Shown one piece after another: positions 56,591 through 64,000 of a stretch of 64,000 nt of DNA. The stretch is from Pseudomonas sp. 8AS (GTDB taxonomy: Bacteria > Pseudomonadota > Gammaproteobacteria > Pseudomonadales > Pseudomonadaceae): positions 2,690,228 to 2,754,227 of the forward strand of contig NZ_LR733406.1 in the NCBI RefSeq assembly GCF_902506505.1, written 5' to 3'. A program made the position numbers and the translations under genes. Position 1 is the stretch's first letter; every line of letters begins with the position of its first letter. Under the pieces are notes generated by a model that made no database searches, had not been told where the DNA came from, and saw only the letters and a list, made by a program, of their open reading frames with translations.

Positions 56591-58117
56591 TCAATCCTTC
56601 AAGAAGGCTTTGAAACGGAACAGCTCGGTCAGGCGGTAGCCGCGGTAGCGACCCATCGCCAGCATGAAGCCCACCATGATCAACAACACGGCCGGGAAGG
56701 TGAAGATGAAGTAGGTCAGCTGCGGAATGCTCATCAGCAGGTGCGCCAGAGTCGCGGCAAACAGGGTGCCGACCGCCACCTTGAAGGCATGGCCGCCGCC
56801 GCGCTCTTCCCAGGTGATCGACAGGCGTTCGATGGTCATGGTCAGGATCACCATCGGGAACAGCGCCACCGACAGGCCGCGTTCCAGGCCCAGCTTGTGG
56901 CTGAACAGGCTGATCACGGCGATCAGCACCACGACGAAGGTCAGTACCACCGACAGGCGCGGCAGCATCTGCAGCTTGAGGTGCTCCAGATAGGAGCGCA
57001 GCGACAGGCCGAGCGCGGTGATGATGGTGAACAGGACGATGCCGAAGCCCAGCTGGGTTTCGCGGAAGGCCAGGGCGATCAGTACCGGGGTGAAGGTGCC
57101 GAGGGTCTGCAGGCCGCCCAGGTTGCGCAGGATCAGGATCACCAGCACGCCGATCGGGATCATGATCATGATCTGGTAGGTCTGCTGGGTCTGCAGCGGC
57201 AGGCCGTACAGCGAGTATTCGAGGAAGTCGACGTCGGTGTTCTCGTCGGTCAGCTTGGCCAGGCGGATGGCGTTCATTTCGCTGTTGTTCAGGGTGAAGC
57301 TGACCTGGGCCTTCTTGCCGCCCTCGATGCTCACCAGCTGGTCGTCACCGGTCCACCAGACCAGACGATCGGCCGGCAGGCCCTGCTCGCCGGTGTCCGG
57401 GTTGTAGTACAGCCAGTCTTTGCCGTTGAAGCTGCGCAGCCACAGCTCCGGGTTCTGCTGGATGTCGGCGGCCAGGCGGATGGTGTGTACCCGCTCCATC
57501 GGCACATGGGCGATGGACAGCAGCAGCTCGATGATCTTCGCCTTGTTCGGCGTGGAAGCATCGCCGGCCATCAGCAGTTTGACGTTGTCGTCGCCGACAT
57601 TGTTGACCCGCTTGATGGTCTCGCTGATGAAGGTCTCGACGTCGGCCGAGTGCTGGCGAATCGGGGCCAGCAGGGCTTCGGCGGCAATCTTCTCGGCGCC
57701 TTCCACGGCGATGCTGTCGCGGTAGATCGGCCCCTTGGCCTTCGGCTGCTCGCCGCTGTAGCGCTTGGTCAGCACCAGGCGGTAGTACAGGGTCTGGTTG
57801 CCGTTGGCGCGGCGCGCCGACCAGGTCACCTTGCGGTTGCCGTCGGTGCGGTTGATGCTCACCCCGTAGTTATTCGAGATGAAACTCTCGTTCAGGCTGA
57901 CGTAGTCCTGATTCAGCGGCGGCACGAACATCTGCACCTTGACCGGCTCGCGGGCGCTGGCCTGGAACTCGACCTTGGCGTCGATGTTCCACAGGTCGTC
58001 GGTTTCATCCTCGGTCACCGGGATGCCGAGAATGAAGATCTGGTAGGCCGTAACCAGAATGCCCACCGTCACCAGGAGGGTGATGAGGACTTTCAGATGC
58101 AGGGTCAAGGATCGCAT
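56591..58117 (-). CDS. Inactive transglutaminase fused to 7 membrane helices
   Basis: This 508-residue protein has one N-terminal helix (VLITLLVTVGILVTAYQIFI). A periplasmic region follows whose transglutaminase-like core lacks a recognisable Cys-His-Asp triad, and then seven membrane helices begin near residue 300 (YQIMIMIPIGVLVILIL). This is the known UUP1 / 7TM-transglut pattern. The ATG at 58117 (MRSLTLHLK) is preferred over one two codons upstream. It sits between the retropepsin-like and ATP-grasp genes. Confidence 0.88.
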   Translation of the reverse strand: MRSLTLHLKVLITLLVTVGILVTAYQIFILGIPVTEDETDDLWNIDAKVEFQASAREPVKVQMFVPPLNQDYVSLNESFISNNYGVSINRTDGNRKVTWSARRANGNQTLYYRLVLTKRYSGEQPKAKGPIYRDSIAVEGAEKIAAEALLAPIRQHSADVETFISETIKRVNNVGDDNVKLLMAGDASTPNKAKIIELLLSIAHVPMERVHTIRLAADIQQNPELWLRSFNGKDWLYYNPDTGEQGLPADRLVWWTGDDQLVSIEGGKKAQVSFTLNNSEMNAIRLAKLTDENTDVDFLEYSLYGLPLQTQQTYQIMIMIPIGVLVILILRNLGGLQTLGTFTPVLIALAFRETQLGFGIVLFTIITALGLSLRSYLEHLKLQMLPRLSVVLTFVVVLIAVISLFSHKLGLERGLSVALFPMVILTMTIERLSITWEERGGGHAFKVAVGTLFAATLAHLLMSIPQLTYFIFTFPAVLLIMVGFMLAMGRYRGYRLTELFRFKAFLKD

Positions 58118-58123
58118 GAGCAA

Positions 58124-58657
58124 TTACTCGGCAGCGGTAGTAAGGGAGCAGCCGGGTTTGCCGGCAGCATATTTGAGGCTTGGATCAACCAGGGCATCGA
58201 GGCGTTTGAGCGCCTCGGAGCCAATCAACAGCGGGTACTGGAAGGCACTGCGGTCGGTCAGGTTCACTTCGATGGTGCGCAGAGTCTTGCCCATGCACAC
58301 GCTAAGCTCAATGACCGGTCGGGCTGTGTAGGTCTTGCCTTCCTCGGGGTCGTAGTCGCCGGCGCGGCGTTTGATCTTGCTGATGCGTGCCAGCGGACGC
58401 TCGATGGGGTGCTGGTGTGCATCGTCGATGGCTAGGTAGAAGCGCACCCAGGTTTCGCCGTCACGTTTGAAACGCTTGATATCGCGCGCGCTGAGCGAGG
58501 CGGTCTTGGCGCCGGTGTCGAGTTTGGCCGCCACTTCCATGTCGAGATCGGAAAGGCTGATGTATTCATTGAGGCCATAGACGGTTTTTTCGGCGGCGAA
58601 ACTCAGGCCGGGGAGCAGGGCGCAGCAAAAAAGAAGGGTGAAGGGCTCGAGTCTCAT
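58124..58657 (-). CDS. Retropepsin-like (RimB-type) aspartic protease
   Basis: The 177-residue exported protein has a signal peptide (MRLEPFTLLFCCALLPGL, then SFAAE) and the single aspartic protease motif KLDTGAKTASLSAR with the catalytic Asp in DTGA. It ends with the DRSAFQYPLLIGSEAL region of the family, usually annotated as ATP-dependent zinc protease, a name not supported by any zinc motif here. It is the first gene of the trio with the 7TM and ATP-grasp proteins. Confidence 0.85.
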   Translation of the reverse strand: MRLEPFTLLFCCALLPGLSFAAEKTVYGLNEYISLSDLDMEVAAKLDTGAKTASLSARDIKRFKRDGETWVRFYLAIDDAHQHPIERPLARISKIKRRAGDYDPEEGKTYTARPVIELSVCMGKTLRTIEVNLTDRSAFQYPLLIGSEALKRLDALVDPSLKYAAGKPGCSLTTAAE

Positions 58658-58859
58658 AAATCCTGTGATGGTCGCGTCGTCGGATCCGGTGATCGGCGGC
58701 ATTGGGCGGGCGGTCGGCAAAGCAGTCTAGCAGGCATGGTGAAACGCCCGCACAGCCTATGCCGGCGGCATTCTAGCATGGGGTTTTTCTGTGGCGACAG
58801 ACGCTTAGCGGCGTTTGTGCAGGTGAAATGCGCAATTCGGCAAATTCCTGCGACGTGCA

Positions 58860-58873
58860 GATTGTCGACAATC
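58860..58873. promoter_or_regulatory. GATTGTCGACAATC palindrome, probable GntR operator
   Basis: A perfect 14-bp palindrome about 62 bp before the GntR-family start at 58936. A near copy, TGTCAACAATC at 58937-58947, overlaps the start codon. Their position suggests autoregulation by the GntR protein. Confidence 0.7.
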
Positions 58874-58935
58874 GCATGGTTGTGTTTGACAGATATCTCT
58901 CTGCGGCGTAGTTTTTCCCGCATTGTCACTTGCGG

Positions 58936-59685
58936 ATGTCAACAATCGTGCTTGAGCCTTCAGAAACGACTGCCACTTTTGCGGATGACTCCGAGACGCT
59001 TTCCGAACATGTGTTCCGGCGCATCCAGGCTGCCATCGTCCAGGGTGAAATTGCGCCGGGCAGCAAGATTTCCGAGCCCGAACTGGCGCGTACCTACGGC
59101 ATCAGCCGCGGACCGCTGCGCGAGGCGATCCATCGCCTGGAAGGCCAGCGCCTGCTGGTGCGGGTGCCGCATGTGGGCGCACGAGTGGTTTCGCTCAGCC
59201 ATGCCGAGCTGATCGAGCTGTATGAGATCCGCGAATCGCTGGAAGGCATGGCCTGCCGCCTGGCCGCCGAGCGCATGACCCAGGCCGAGATCGACGAGCT
59301 GCGCCGGGTGCTCGACCTGCACGAGCGCGATGCGGCCTTCCAGGCTGGTGTCGGCTACTACCAGCAGGAAGGCGACTTCGACTTCCACTACCGGATCATC
59401 CAGGGCAGTGGCAACAAGACCCTCAGCCAGATGCTCTGCGGCGAGCTGTACCAGCTGGTGCGCATGTACCGCCTGCAGTTCTCCGCCACGCCGAAGCGTC
59501 CGCGCCAGGCGTTCGCCGAACACCACCGCATTCTCGACGCCATCGCCGAGCGTGACGGCGAGCTGGCCGAGCTGCTGATGCGCCGGCATATCGCCGCGTC
59601 CAAACGCAATATCGAACGCCACTACTCCGCTACCCGGGAGCAGGGCGCCACCACCACCCCATCTACCCCACGAGGTGAGTCATGA
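58936..59685 (+). CDS. GntR-family regulator of the propionate operon
   Basis: This protein of about 249 residues has a winged helix N-terminus ([21 protein letters not shown], then [19 protein letters not shown]) and a C-terminal FCD ligand domain with His and Asp ligands ([19 protein letters not shown]). It precedes prpB by overlapping its start, so it controls, and is encoded with, the methylcitrate genes. The ATG at 58936 overlaps a possible operator. A TTG at 58930 is an alternative. It differs from the Fis-type PrpR of enterics. Confidence 0.88.
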   Translation: MSTIVLEPSETTATFADDSETLSEHVFRRIQAAIVQGEIAPGSKISEPELARTYGISRGPLREAIHRLEGQRLLVRVPHVGARVVSLSHAELIELYEIRESLEGMACRLAAERMTQAEIDELRRVLDLHERDAAFQAGVGYYQQEGDFDFHYRIIQGSGNKTLSQMLCGELYQLVRMYRLQFSATPKRPRQAFAEHHRILDAIAERDGELAELLMRRHIAASKRNIERHYSATREQGATTTPSTPRGES

Positions 59686-60566
59686 GTTCGAACACTCCCG
59701 GCCAGCGCTTTCGCGATGCGGTCGCCAGCGAACATCCCCTGCAAGTGATCGGCGCGATCAACGCCAACCATGCCCTGCTGGCCAAGCGTGCCGGCTTCAA
59801 GGCCATCTACCTGTCCGGCGGCGGAGTGGCCGCCGGCTCCCTGGGCCTGCCGGACCTGGGCATCACCGGCCTGGATGACGTGCTCACCGACGTACGCCGC
59901 ATCACCGACGTGTGCGACCTGCCGCTGCTGGTGGATGTCGACACCGGCTTCGGCGCCTCCGCGTTCAACGTGGCGCGTACCGTCAAGTCGATGATCAAGT
60001 TCGGCGCTGCCGCCATCCATATCGAGGACCAGGTCGGCGCCAAGCGCTGCGGCCACCGTCCGAACAAGGAAATCGTCTCCCAGCAGGAGATGGTCGACCG
60101 CATCAAGGCGGCCGTGGATGCCCGTACCGACGACAGCTTCGTGATCATGGCGCGTACCGACGCCCTGGCCGTGGAAGGCCTCAACTCGGCGCTGGACCGC
60201 GCCGCCGCCTGCATCGAGGCCGGCGCCGACATGATCTTTCCGGAGGCGATCACCGAGCTGGCGATGTACAAGACCTTCGCCGACCGGGTGAAGGCGCCGA
60301 TCCTGGCCAACATCACCGAATTCGGCGCCACGCCGCTGTACACCACCGAGGAACTGGCCGCGGTCGACGTGTCCCTGGTGCTGTACCCGCTGTCGGCCTT
60401 CCGCGCCATGAACAAGGCGGCGGAGAACGTCTACATGGCCGTGCGCCGCGACGGCACCCAGAAGAACGTGATCGACACCATGCAGACCCGCATGGAGCTG
60501 TACGAGCGCATCAACTACCACGCCTTCGAGCAGAGCCTCGACGCGCTGTTCGCCGCCAAGAAATGA
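59682..60566 (+). CDS. prpB: 2-methylisocitrate lyase PrpB
   Basis: The 294-residue isocitrate lyase-like protein has the active-site block [10 protein letters not shown] at 121-130 (KRCGH where most family members have KKCGH), DVDTGFG at 85-91 and [10 protein letters not shown]. It splits methylisocitrate to pyruvate and succinate, the last step of the methylcitrate cycle. Its ATG overlaps the GntR gene's end, so it is the first enzyme gene of the operon. Confidence 0.96.
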   Translation: MSSNTPGQRFRDAVASEHPLQVIGAINANHALLAKRAGFKAIYLSGGGVAAGSLGLPDLGITGLDDVLTDVRRITDVCDLPLLVDVDTGFGASAFNVARTVKSMIKFGAAAIHIEDQVGAKRCGHRPNKEIVSQQEMVDRIKAAVDARTDDSFVIMARTDALAVEGLNSALDRAAACIEAGADMIFPEAITELAMYKTFADRVKAPILANITEFGATPLYTTEELAAVDVSLVLYPLSAFRAMNKAAENVYMAVRRDGTQKNVIDTMQTRMELYERINYHAFEQSLDALFAAKK

Positions 60567-60641
60567 GCGGCAGCAGGCCGCCCGGTTCGGACGGCCTGCG
60601 CACAACAAGAATCAACCGGATTAGATGAGGAGAGACCCGCG

Positions 60642-61802
60642 ATGAGTGCGACCCCAGAAACCACCACCGGCTTCAAGCCGAAGAAGTCCGTGGCCCTGAG
60701 CGGTACCACCGCCGGCAACACCGCGCTGTGCACTGTCGGCCGTACCGGCAACGACCTGCACTACCGTGGCTATGACGTGCTCGACTTCGCCAACCGCTGC
60801 GAATTCGAGGAAATCGCCCACCTGCTGGTGCACGGCAAGCTGCCCAACGTCGCCGAACTGACCGCCTACAAGGCCAAGCTCAAAGCTCTGCGCGGCATTC
60901 CGGCGGCGCTCAAGGCATCCCTGGAGCAACTGCCGCCGTCCGCCCACCCGATGGACGTGATGCGCACTGCGGTATCCGTGCTCGGCTGCGTGTCGCCTGA
61001 GAAAGAGGATCACAATCATCCGGGCGCCCGCGATATCGCCGACAAGCTGATGGCCTCGCTGGGCTCCGCGCTGCTGTACTGGTACCACTTCAGCCACAAC
61101 GGCAAGCGCATCGACGTGGAAACCGACGACGACTCCATCGGCGGCCACTTCCTGCACCTGCTGCATGGCGAGAAGCCGCGCGAGTCCTGGGTGCGCGCCA
61201 TGCACACCTCGCTCAACCTGTATGCCGAGCACGAGTTCAACGCCTCCACCTTCACCTCGCGGGTGATCGCCGGCACCGGCTCCGACATGTTCAGCTGCAT
61301 CGCCGGCGCCATCGGCGCCCTGCGCGGGCCCAAGCACGGCGGCGCCAACGAAGTGGCCTTCGAGATCCAGAAGCGCTACGACAATCCGGACGAGGCCGAG
61401 GCCGACATCCGCGCCCGCGTCGAGCGCAAGGAAGTGGTGATCGGCTTCGGTCACCCGGTCTACACCGTGGCTGACCCGCGCAACAAGGTGATCAAGGAAG
61501 TCGCTCGACAGCTGTCCGACGAGCAGTCCAACAGCAAGATGTTCGACATCGCTGAGCGTCTGGAAAGCGTGATGTGGGAAATCAAGAAGATGTTCCCCAA
61601 CCTCGACTGGTTCAGCGCCGTCAGCTACCACATGATGGGCGTGCCCACCGCCATGTTCACTCCGCTGTTCGTCATCGCCCGCACCGCCGGCTGGTCCAGC
61701 CACGTCATCGAGCAGCGCATCGACGGCAAGATCATCCGCCCCAGCGCCAACTACGTCGGCCCGGAAGACCTGAAGTTCGTTGAACTCAAGGATCGCAAAT
61801 AA
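60642..61802 (+). CDS. prpC: 2-methylcitrate synthase PrpC
   Basis: The 386-residue citrate synthase fold protein has [16 protein letters not shown] active site as [15 protein letters not shown], the [14 protein letters not shown] block and [19 protein letters not shown] with the catalytic Asp region. It condenses propionyl-CoA with oxaloacetate. It lies 75 bp after prpB and two bases before acnD. Confidence 0.96.
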   Translation: MSATPETTTGFKPKKSVALSGTTAGNTALCTVGRTGNDLHYRGYDVLDFANRCEFEEIAHLLVHGKLPNVAELTAYKAKLKALRGIPAALKASLEQLPPSAHPMDVMRTAVSVLGCVSPEKEDHNHPGARDIADKLMASLGSALLYWYHFSHNGKRIDVETDDDSIGGHFLHLLHGEKPRESWVRAMHTSLNLYAEHEFNASTFTSRVIAGTGSDMFSCIAGAIGALRGPKHGGANEVAFEIQKRYDNPDEAEADIRARVERKEVVIGFGHPVYTVADPRNKVIKEVARQLSDEQSNSKMFDIAERLESVMWEIKKMFPNLDWFSAVSYHMMGVPTAMFTPLFVIARTAGWSSHVIEQRIDGKIIRPSANYVGPEDLKFVELKDRK

Positions 61803-61804
61803 TC

Positions 61805-64000
61805 ATGAACAGCCAGCTGAATACTCAGTACCGCAAGCAACTGCCCGGCACCGCGCTGGATTACTTCGACACCCGCGAGGCGATCGATGCCATTGCTCCG
61901 GGCGCCTACGCCAAGCTGCCCTACACCTCCCGTGTACTGGCCGAGCAACTGGTGCGCCGCTGCGAGCCGGAAGCCCTGACCGATTCGCTCAAGCAGCTGA
62001 TCGAGCGCAAGCGCGACCTGGACTTCCCCTGGTACCCGGCTCGCGTGGTCTGCCACGACATCCTCGGCCAGACCGCGCTGGTCGACCTGGCCGGCCTGCG
62101 TGATGCCATCGCCGAGAAGGGCGGTGACCCATCCAAGGTCAACCCGGTGGTGCCGACCCAACTGATCGTCGACCACTCCCTGGCCGTGGAGGCGCCGGGC
62201 TTCGATCCGGATGCCTTCGCCAAGAACCGAGCCATCGAAGACCGTCGCAACGAGGACCGTTTCCACTTCATCGAGTGGACCAAAACCGCGTTCAAGAACG
62301 TCGATGTGATTCCGGCCGGCAACGGCATCATGCACCAGATCAACCTGGAGAAGATGAGCCCGGTGATCCAGGCGCGCGGTGGCGTGGCCTTCCCCGACAC
62401 CTGCGTGGGGACAGACTCGCATACTCCGCATGTCGATGCCCTGGGCGTGATCGCCATCGGCGTCGGCGGCCTGGAAGCCGAGACCGTAATGCTCGGCCTG
62501 CCGTCGATGATGCGCCTGCCCGATATCGTCGGCGTTGAACTGACTGGCAAGCGCCAGCCCGGCATTACCGCCACCGATATCGTTCTGGCCATCACCGAGT
62601 TCCTGCGCAAGGAGCGCGTGGTCGGCGCCTATGTCGAGTTCTTCGGCGAGGGTGCAAACAGCCTGTCGATCGGCGACCGCGCGACCATCTCCAACATGTG
62701 CCCGGAATACGGCGCCACTGCCTCGATGTTCTACATCGACCAGCAGACCATCGACTACCTCAAGCTGACCGGTCGCGAGCCGGAGCAAGTGGAGCTGGTA
62801 GAGAACTACGCCAAGACCACCGGCCTGTGGGCCGATGCCCTGGTCAGCGCCGAGTACGAGCGCGTGCTGAGCTTCGACCTGTCCACCGTCGTGCGCAACA
62901 TGGCCGGCCCCTCCAATCCGCACAAGCGCCTGCCGACCTCGGCTCTGCACGAGCGCGGGATTGCCGACGAAGGCAAGCTGGCGGCGGCCAAGGCCGAAGA
63001 AGCTGCCGGTCAGCTGCCGGATGGCGCGGTGATCATCGCTGCCATCACCAGCTGCACCAACACCTCCAACCCGCGCAACGTGGTCGCTGCCGGCCTGCTG
63101 GCGAAGAAGGCCAACGAGCTGGGTCTGGTGCGCAAGCCCTGGGTCAAGACCTCCTTCGCGCCGGGTTCGAAAGTCGCCAAGCTGTACCTGGAAGAAGCCG
63201 GTCTGCTGCCGGAGCTGGAAAAGCTCGGCTTCGGCATCGTCGGCTATGCCTGCACCACCTGCAATGGCATGTCCGGTGCGCTGGATCCGGTGATCCAGCA
63301 GGAAATCATCGACCGCGACCTGTACGCCACTGCCGTGCTGTCGGGCAACCGCAACTTCGACGGACGCATCCATCCGTACGCCAAGCAGGCCTTCCTGGCC
63401 TCGCCGCCGCTGGTGGTTGCCTACGCCATCGCCGGTACCGTGCGCTTCGACATCGAGCAGGACGTGCTGGGTACCGATAAAGCCGGCAAGCCGATCACCC
63501 TGAAGGACCTGTGGCCGAGCGACGAGGAGATCGACGCGATCGTCGCCGCCAGCGTGAAGCCGGAGCAGTTCAAGCAGGTCTACATCCCGATGTTCGACCT
63601 GGGCACCATTCAGGAAGCCGAGAGCCCGCTCTACGACTGGCGCCCGATGTCCACCTACATCCGCCGCCCGCCGTACTGGGAAGGCGCGCTGGCCGGCGAG
63701 CGCACGCTCAAGGGCATGCTGCCGCTGGCGATCCTGCCGGACAACATCACCACCGACCACCTGTCGCCGTCCAACGCGATTCTGATGGACTCGGCTGCCG
63801 GTGAGTACCTGCACAAGATGGGCCTGCCGGAAGAGGACTTCAACTCTTACGCTACCCACCGCGGTGACCACCTGACCGCCCAGCGCGCCACCTTCGCCAA
63901 CCCGCAGCTGGTCAACGAAATGGCCGTGGTTGACGGTGTGGTGAAGAAGGGTTCGCTTGCGCGCGTGGAACCCGAGGGCAAGGTCATGCGCATGTGGGAA
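61805..64000 (+). CDS. acnD: 2-methylcitrate dehydratase AcnD (runs off the window)
   Basis: The first 732 codons of a Fe/S-dependent 2-methylcitrate dehydratase of the AcnD type (full length about 870 residues) are present, with no stop before 64000. The cluster ligands are Cys417 in SCTNTSNP and Cys483/Cys486 in ACTTCNG. GTDSHTPHVDALG is the substrate block. It dehydrates 2-methylcitrate to a form that the PrpF isomerase then uses. prpF would be expected just beyond the right edge. Confidence 0.95.
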   Translation, partial: MNSQLNTQYRKQLPGTALDYFDTREAIDAIAPGAYAKLPYTSRVLAEQLVRRCEPEALTDSLKQLIERKRDLDFPWYPARVVCHDILGQTALVDLAGLRDAIAEKGGDPSKVNPVVPTQLIVDHSLAVEAPGFDPDAFAKNRAIEDRRNEDRFHFIEWTKTAFKNVDVIPAGNGIMHQINLEKMSPVIQARGGVAFPDTCVGTDSHTPHVDALGVIAIGVGGLEAETVMLGLPSMMRLPDIVGVELTGKRQPGITATDIVLAITEFLRKERVVGAYVEFFGEGANSLSIGDRATISNMCPEYGATASMFYIDQQTIDYLKLTGREPEQVELVENYAKTTGLWADALVSAEYERVLSFDLSTVVRNMAGPSNPHKRLPTSALHERGIADEGKLAAAKAEEAAGQLPDGAVIIAAITSCTNTSNPRNVVAAGLLAKKANELGLVRKPWVKTSFAPGSKVAKLYLEEAGLLPELEKLGFGIVGYACTTCNGMSGALDPVIQQEIIDRDLYATAVLSGNRNFDGRIHPYAKQAFLASPPLVVAYAIAGTVRFDIEQDVLGTDKAGKPITLKDLWPSDEEIDAIVAASVKPEQFKQVYIPMFDLGTIQEAESPLYDWRPMSTYIRRPPYWEGALAGERTLKGMLPLAILPDNITTDHLSPSNAILMDSAAGEYLHKMGLPEEDFNSYATHRGDHLTAQRATFANPQLVNEMAVVDGVVKKGSLARVEPEGKVMRMWE

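Noticed and set aside
61751..63871. Long open frame antisense to acnD
   Set aside because: Typical high-GC shadow. The aconitase-type protein on the plus strand is certain.

Overview
The window is GC-rich gammaproteobacterial chromosome, almost certainly Pseudomonas. Evidence: the OprI lipoprotein, a family I.1 lipase with its dedicated foldase, the cysB / cysH / thrH / pabB neighbourhood, a GntR regulator followed by prpB-prpC-acnD, and the class I DAHP synthase type. The species cannot be fixed from sequence alone.

Left part (about 1-24214): a mosaic integrated island. It opens with five 23-bp tandem repeats that look like the end of an IS21-type insertion sequence. These abut a truncated helicase-nuclease gene, followed by a ScoMcrA-head/DUF3883 nuclease gene and a 1501-codon sacsin-like GHKL ATPase with a C-terminal nuclease-like motif. 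Together they form a candidate anti-phage defence locus. Next comes an SOS/DNA-damage cassette: a divergent SRAP-like protein, a CsrA-like regulator, a LexA box, a UmuD-like protein lacking the usual catalytic residues, and UmuC. Then follow a SANT-like small protein, a DUF4143 ATPase, two decayed genes, and an AT-rich block (AlpA regulator, YfjI-like ATPase, unknown protein). After that is a typical island maintenance set: zinc-ribbon/glycine-zipper protein, DUF932 protein, YqaJ exonuclease, RDF-like protein, RadC and a 57-residue membrane protein. An StbDE-type toxin-antitoxin pair, an inovirus Gp2/HUH protein and a tyrosine integrase close the island. The integrase is preceded by four phased 10-bp repeats and lies against a 3' fragment of tRNA-Pro(GGG), which marks the island/chromosome junction. 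The other junction is not in the window.

Right part (24215-64000): core chromosome, densely packed. It holds a patatin-like protein, a lipoprotein, a flavin reductase-like protein, the moxR / DUF58 / tgpA operon, a CHAD protein, a thioesterase, a TatD-type nuclease, an MltF-like protein, DoxX, lipase and foldase, ThpR, GreB, the ybbA-ybbP transporter with divergent tesA, an L,D-transpeptidase, oprI and DAHP synthase. These are followed by a PilZ protein, a thioredoxin-like protein, a ketopantoate reductase-like protein, a 5'-nucleotidase, a universal stress protein, cysB, cysH, thrH, pabB, a retropepsin/7TM/ATP-grasp trio and the 2-methylcitrate (propionate) operon. The last runs off the right edge inside acnD.

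Functional themes: the island carries defence, SOS-controlled mutagenesis and its own integration/replication functions. The core part carries sulfate assimilation, amino-acid and folate precursor synthesis, envelope maintenance and propionate catabolism. Base composition drops visibly in 13400-16650 and 21450-22630, which suggests separately acquired blocks within the island.
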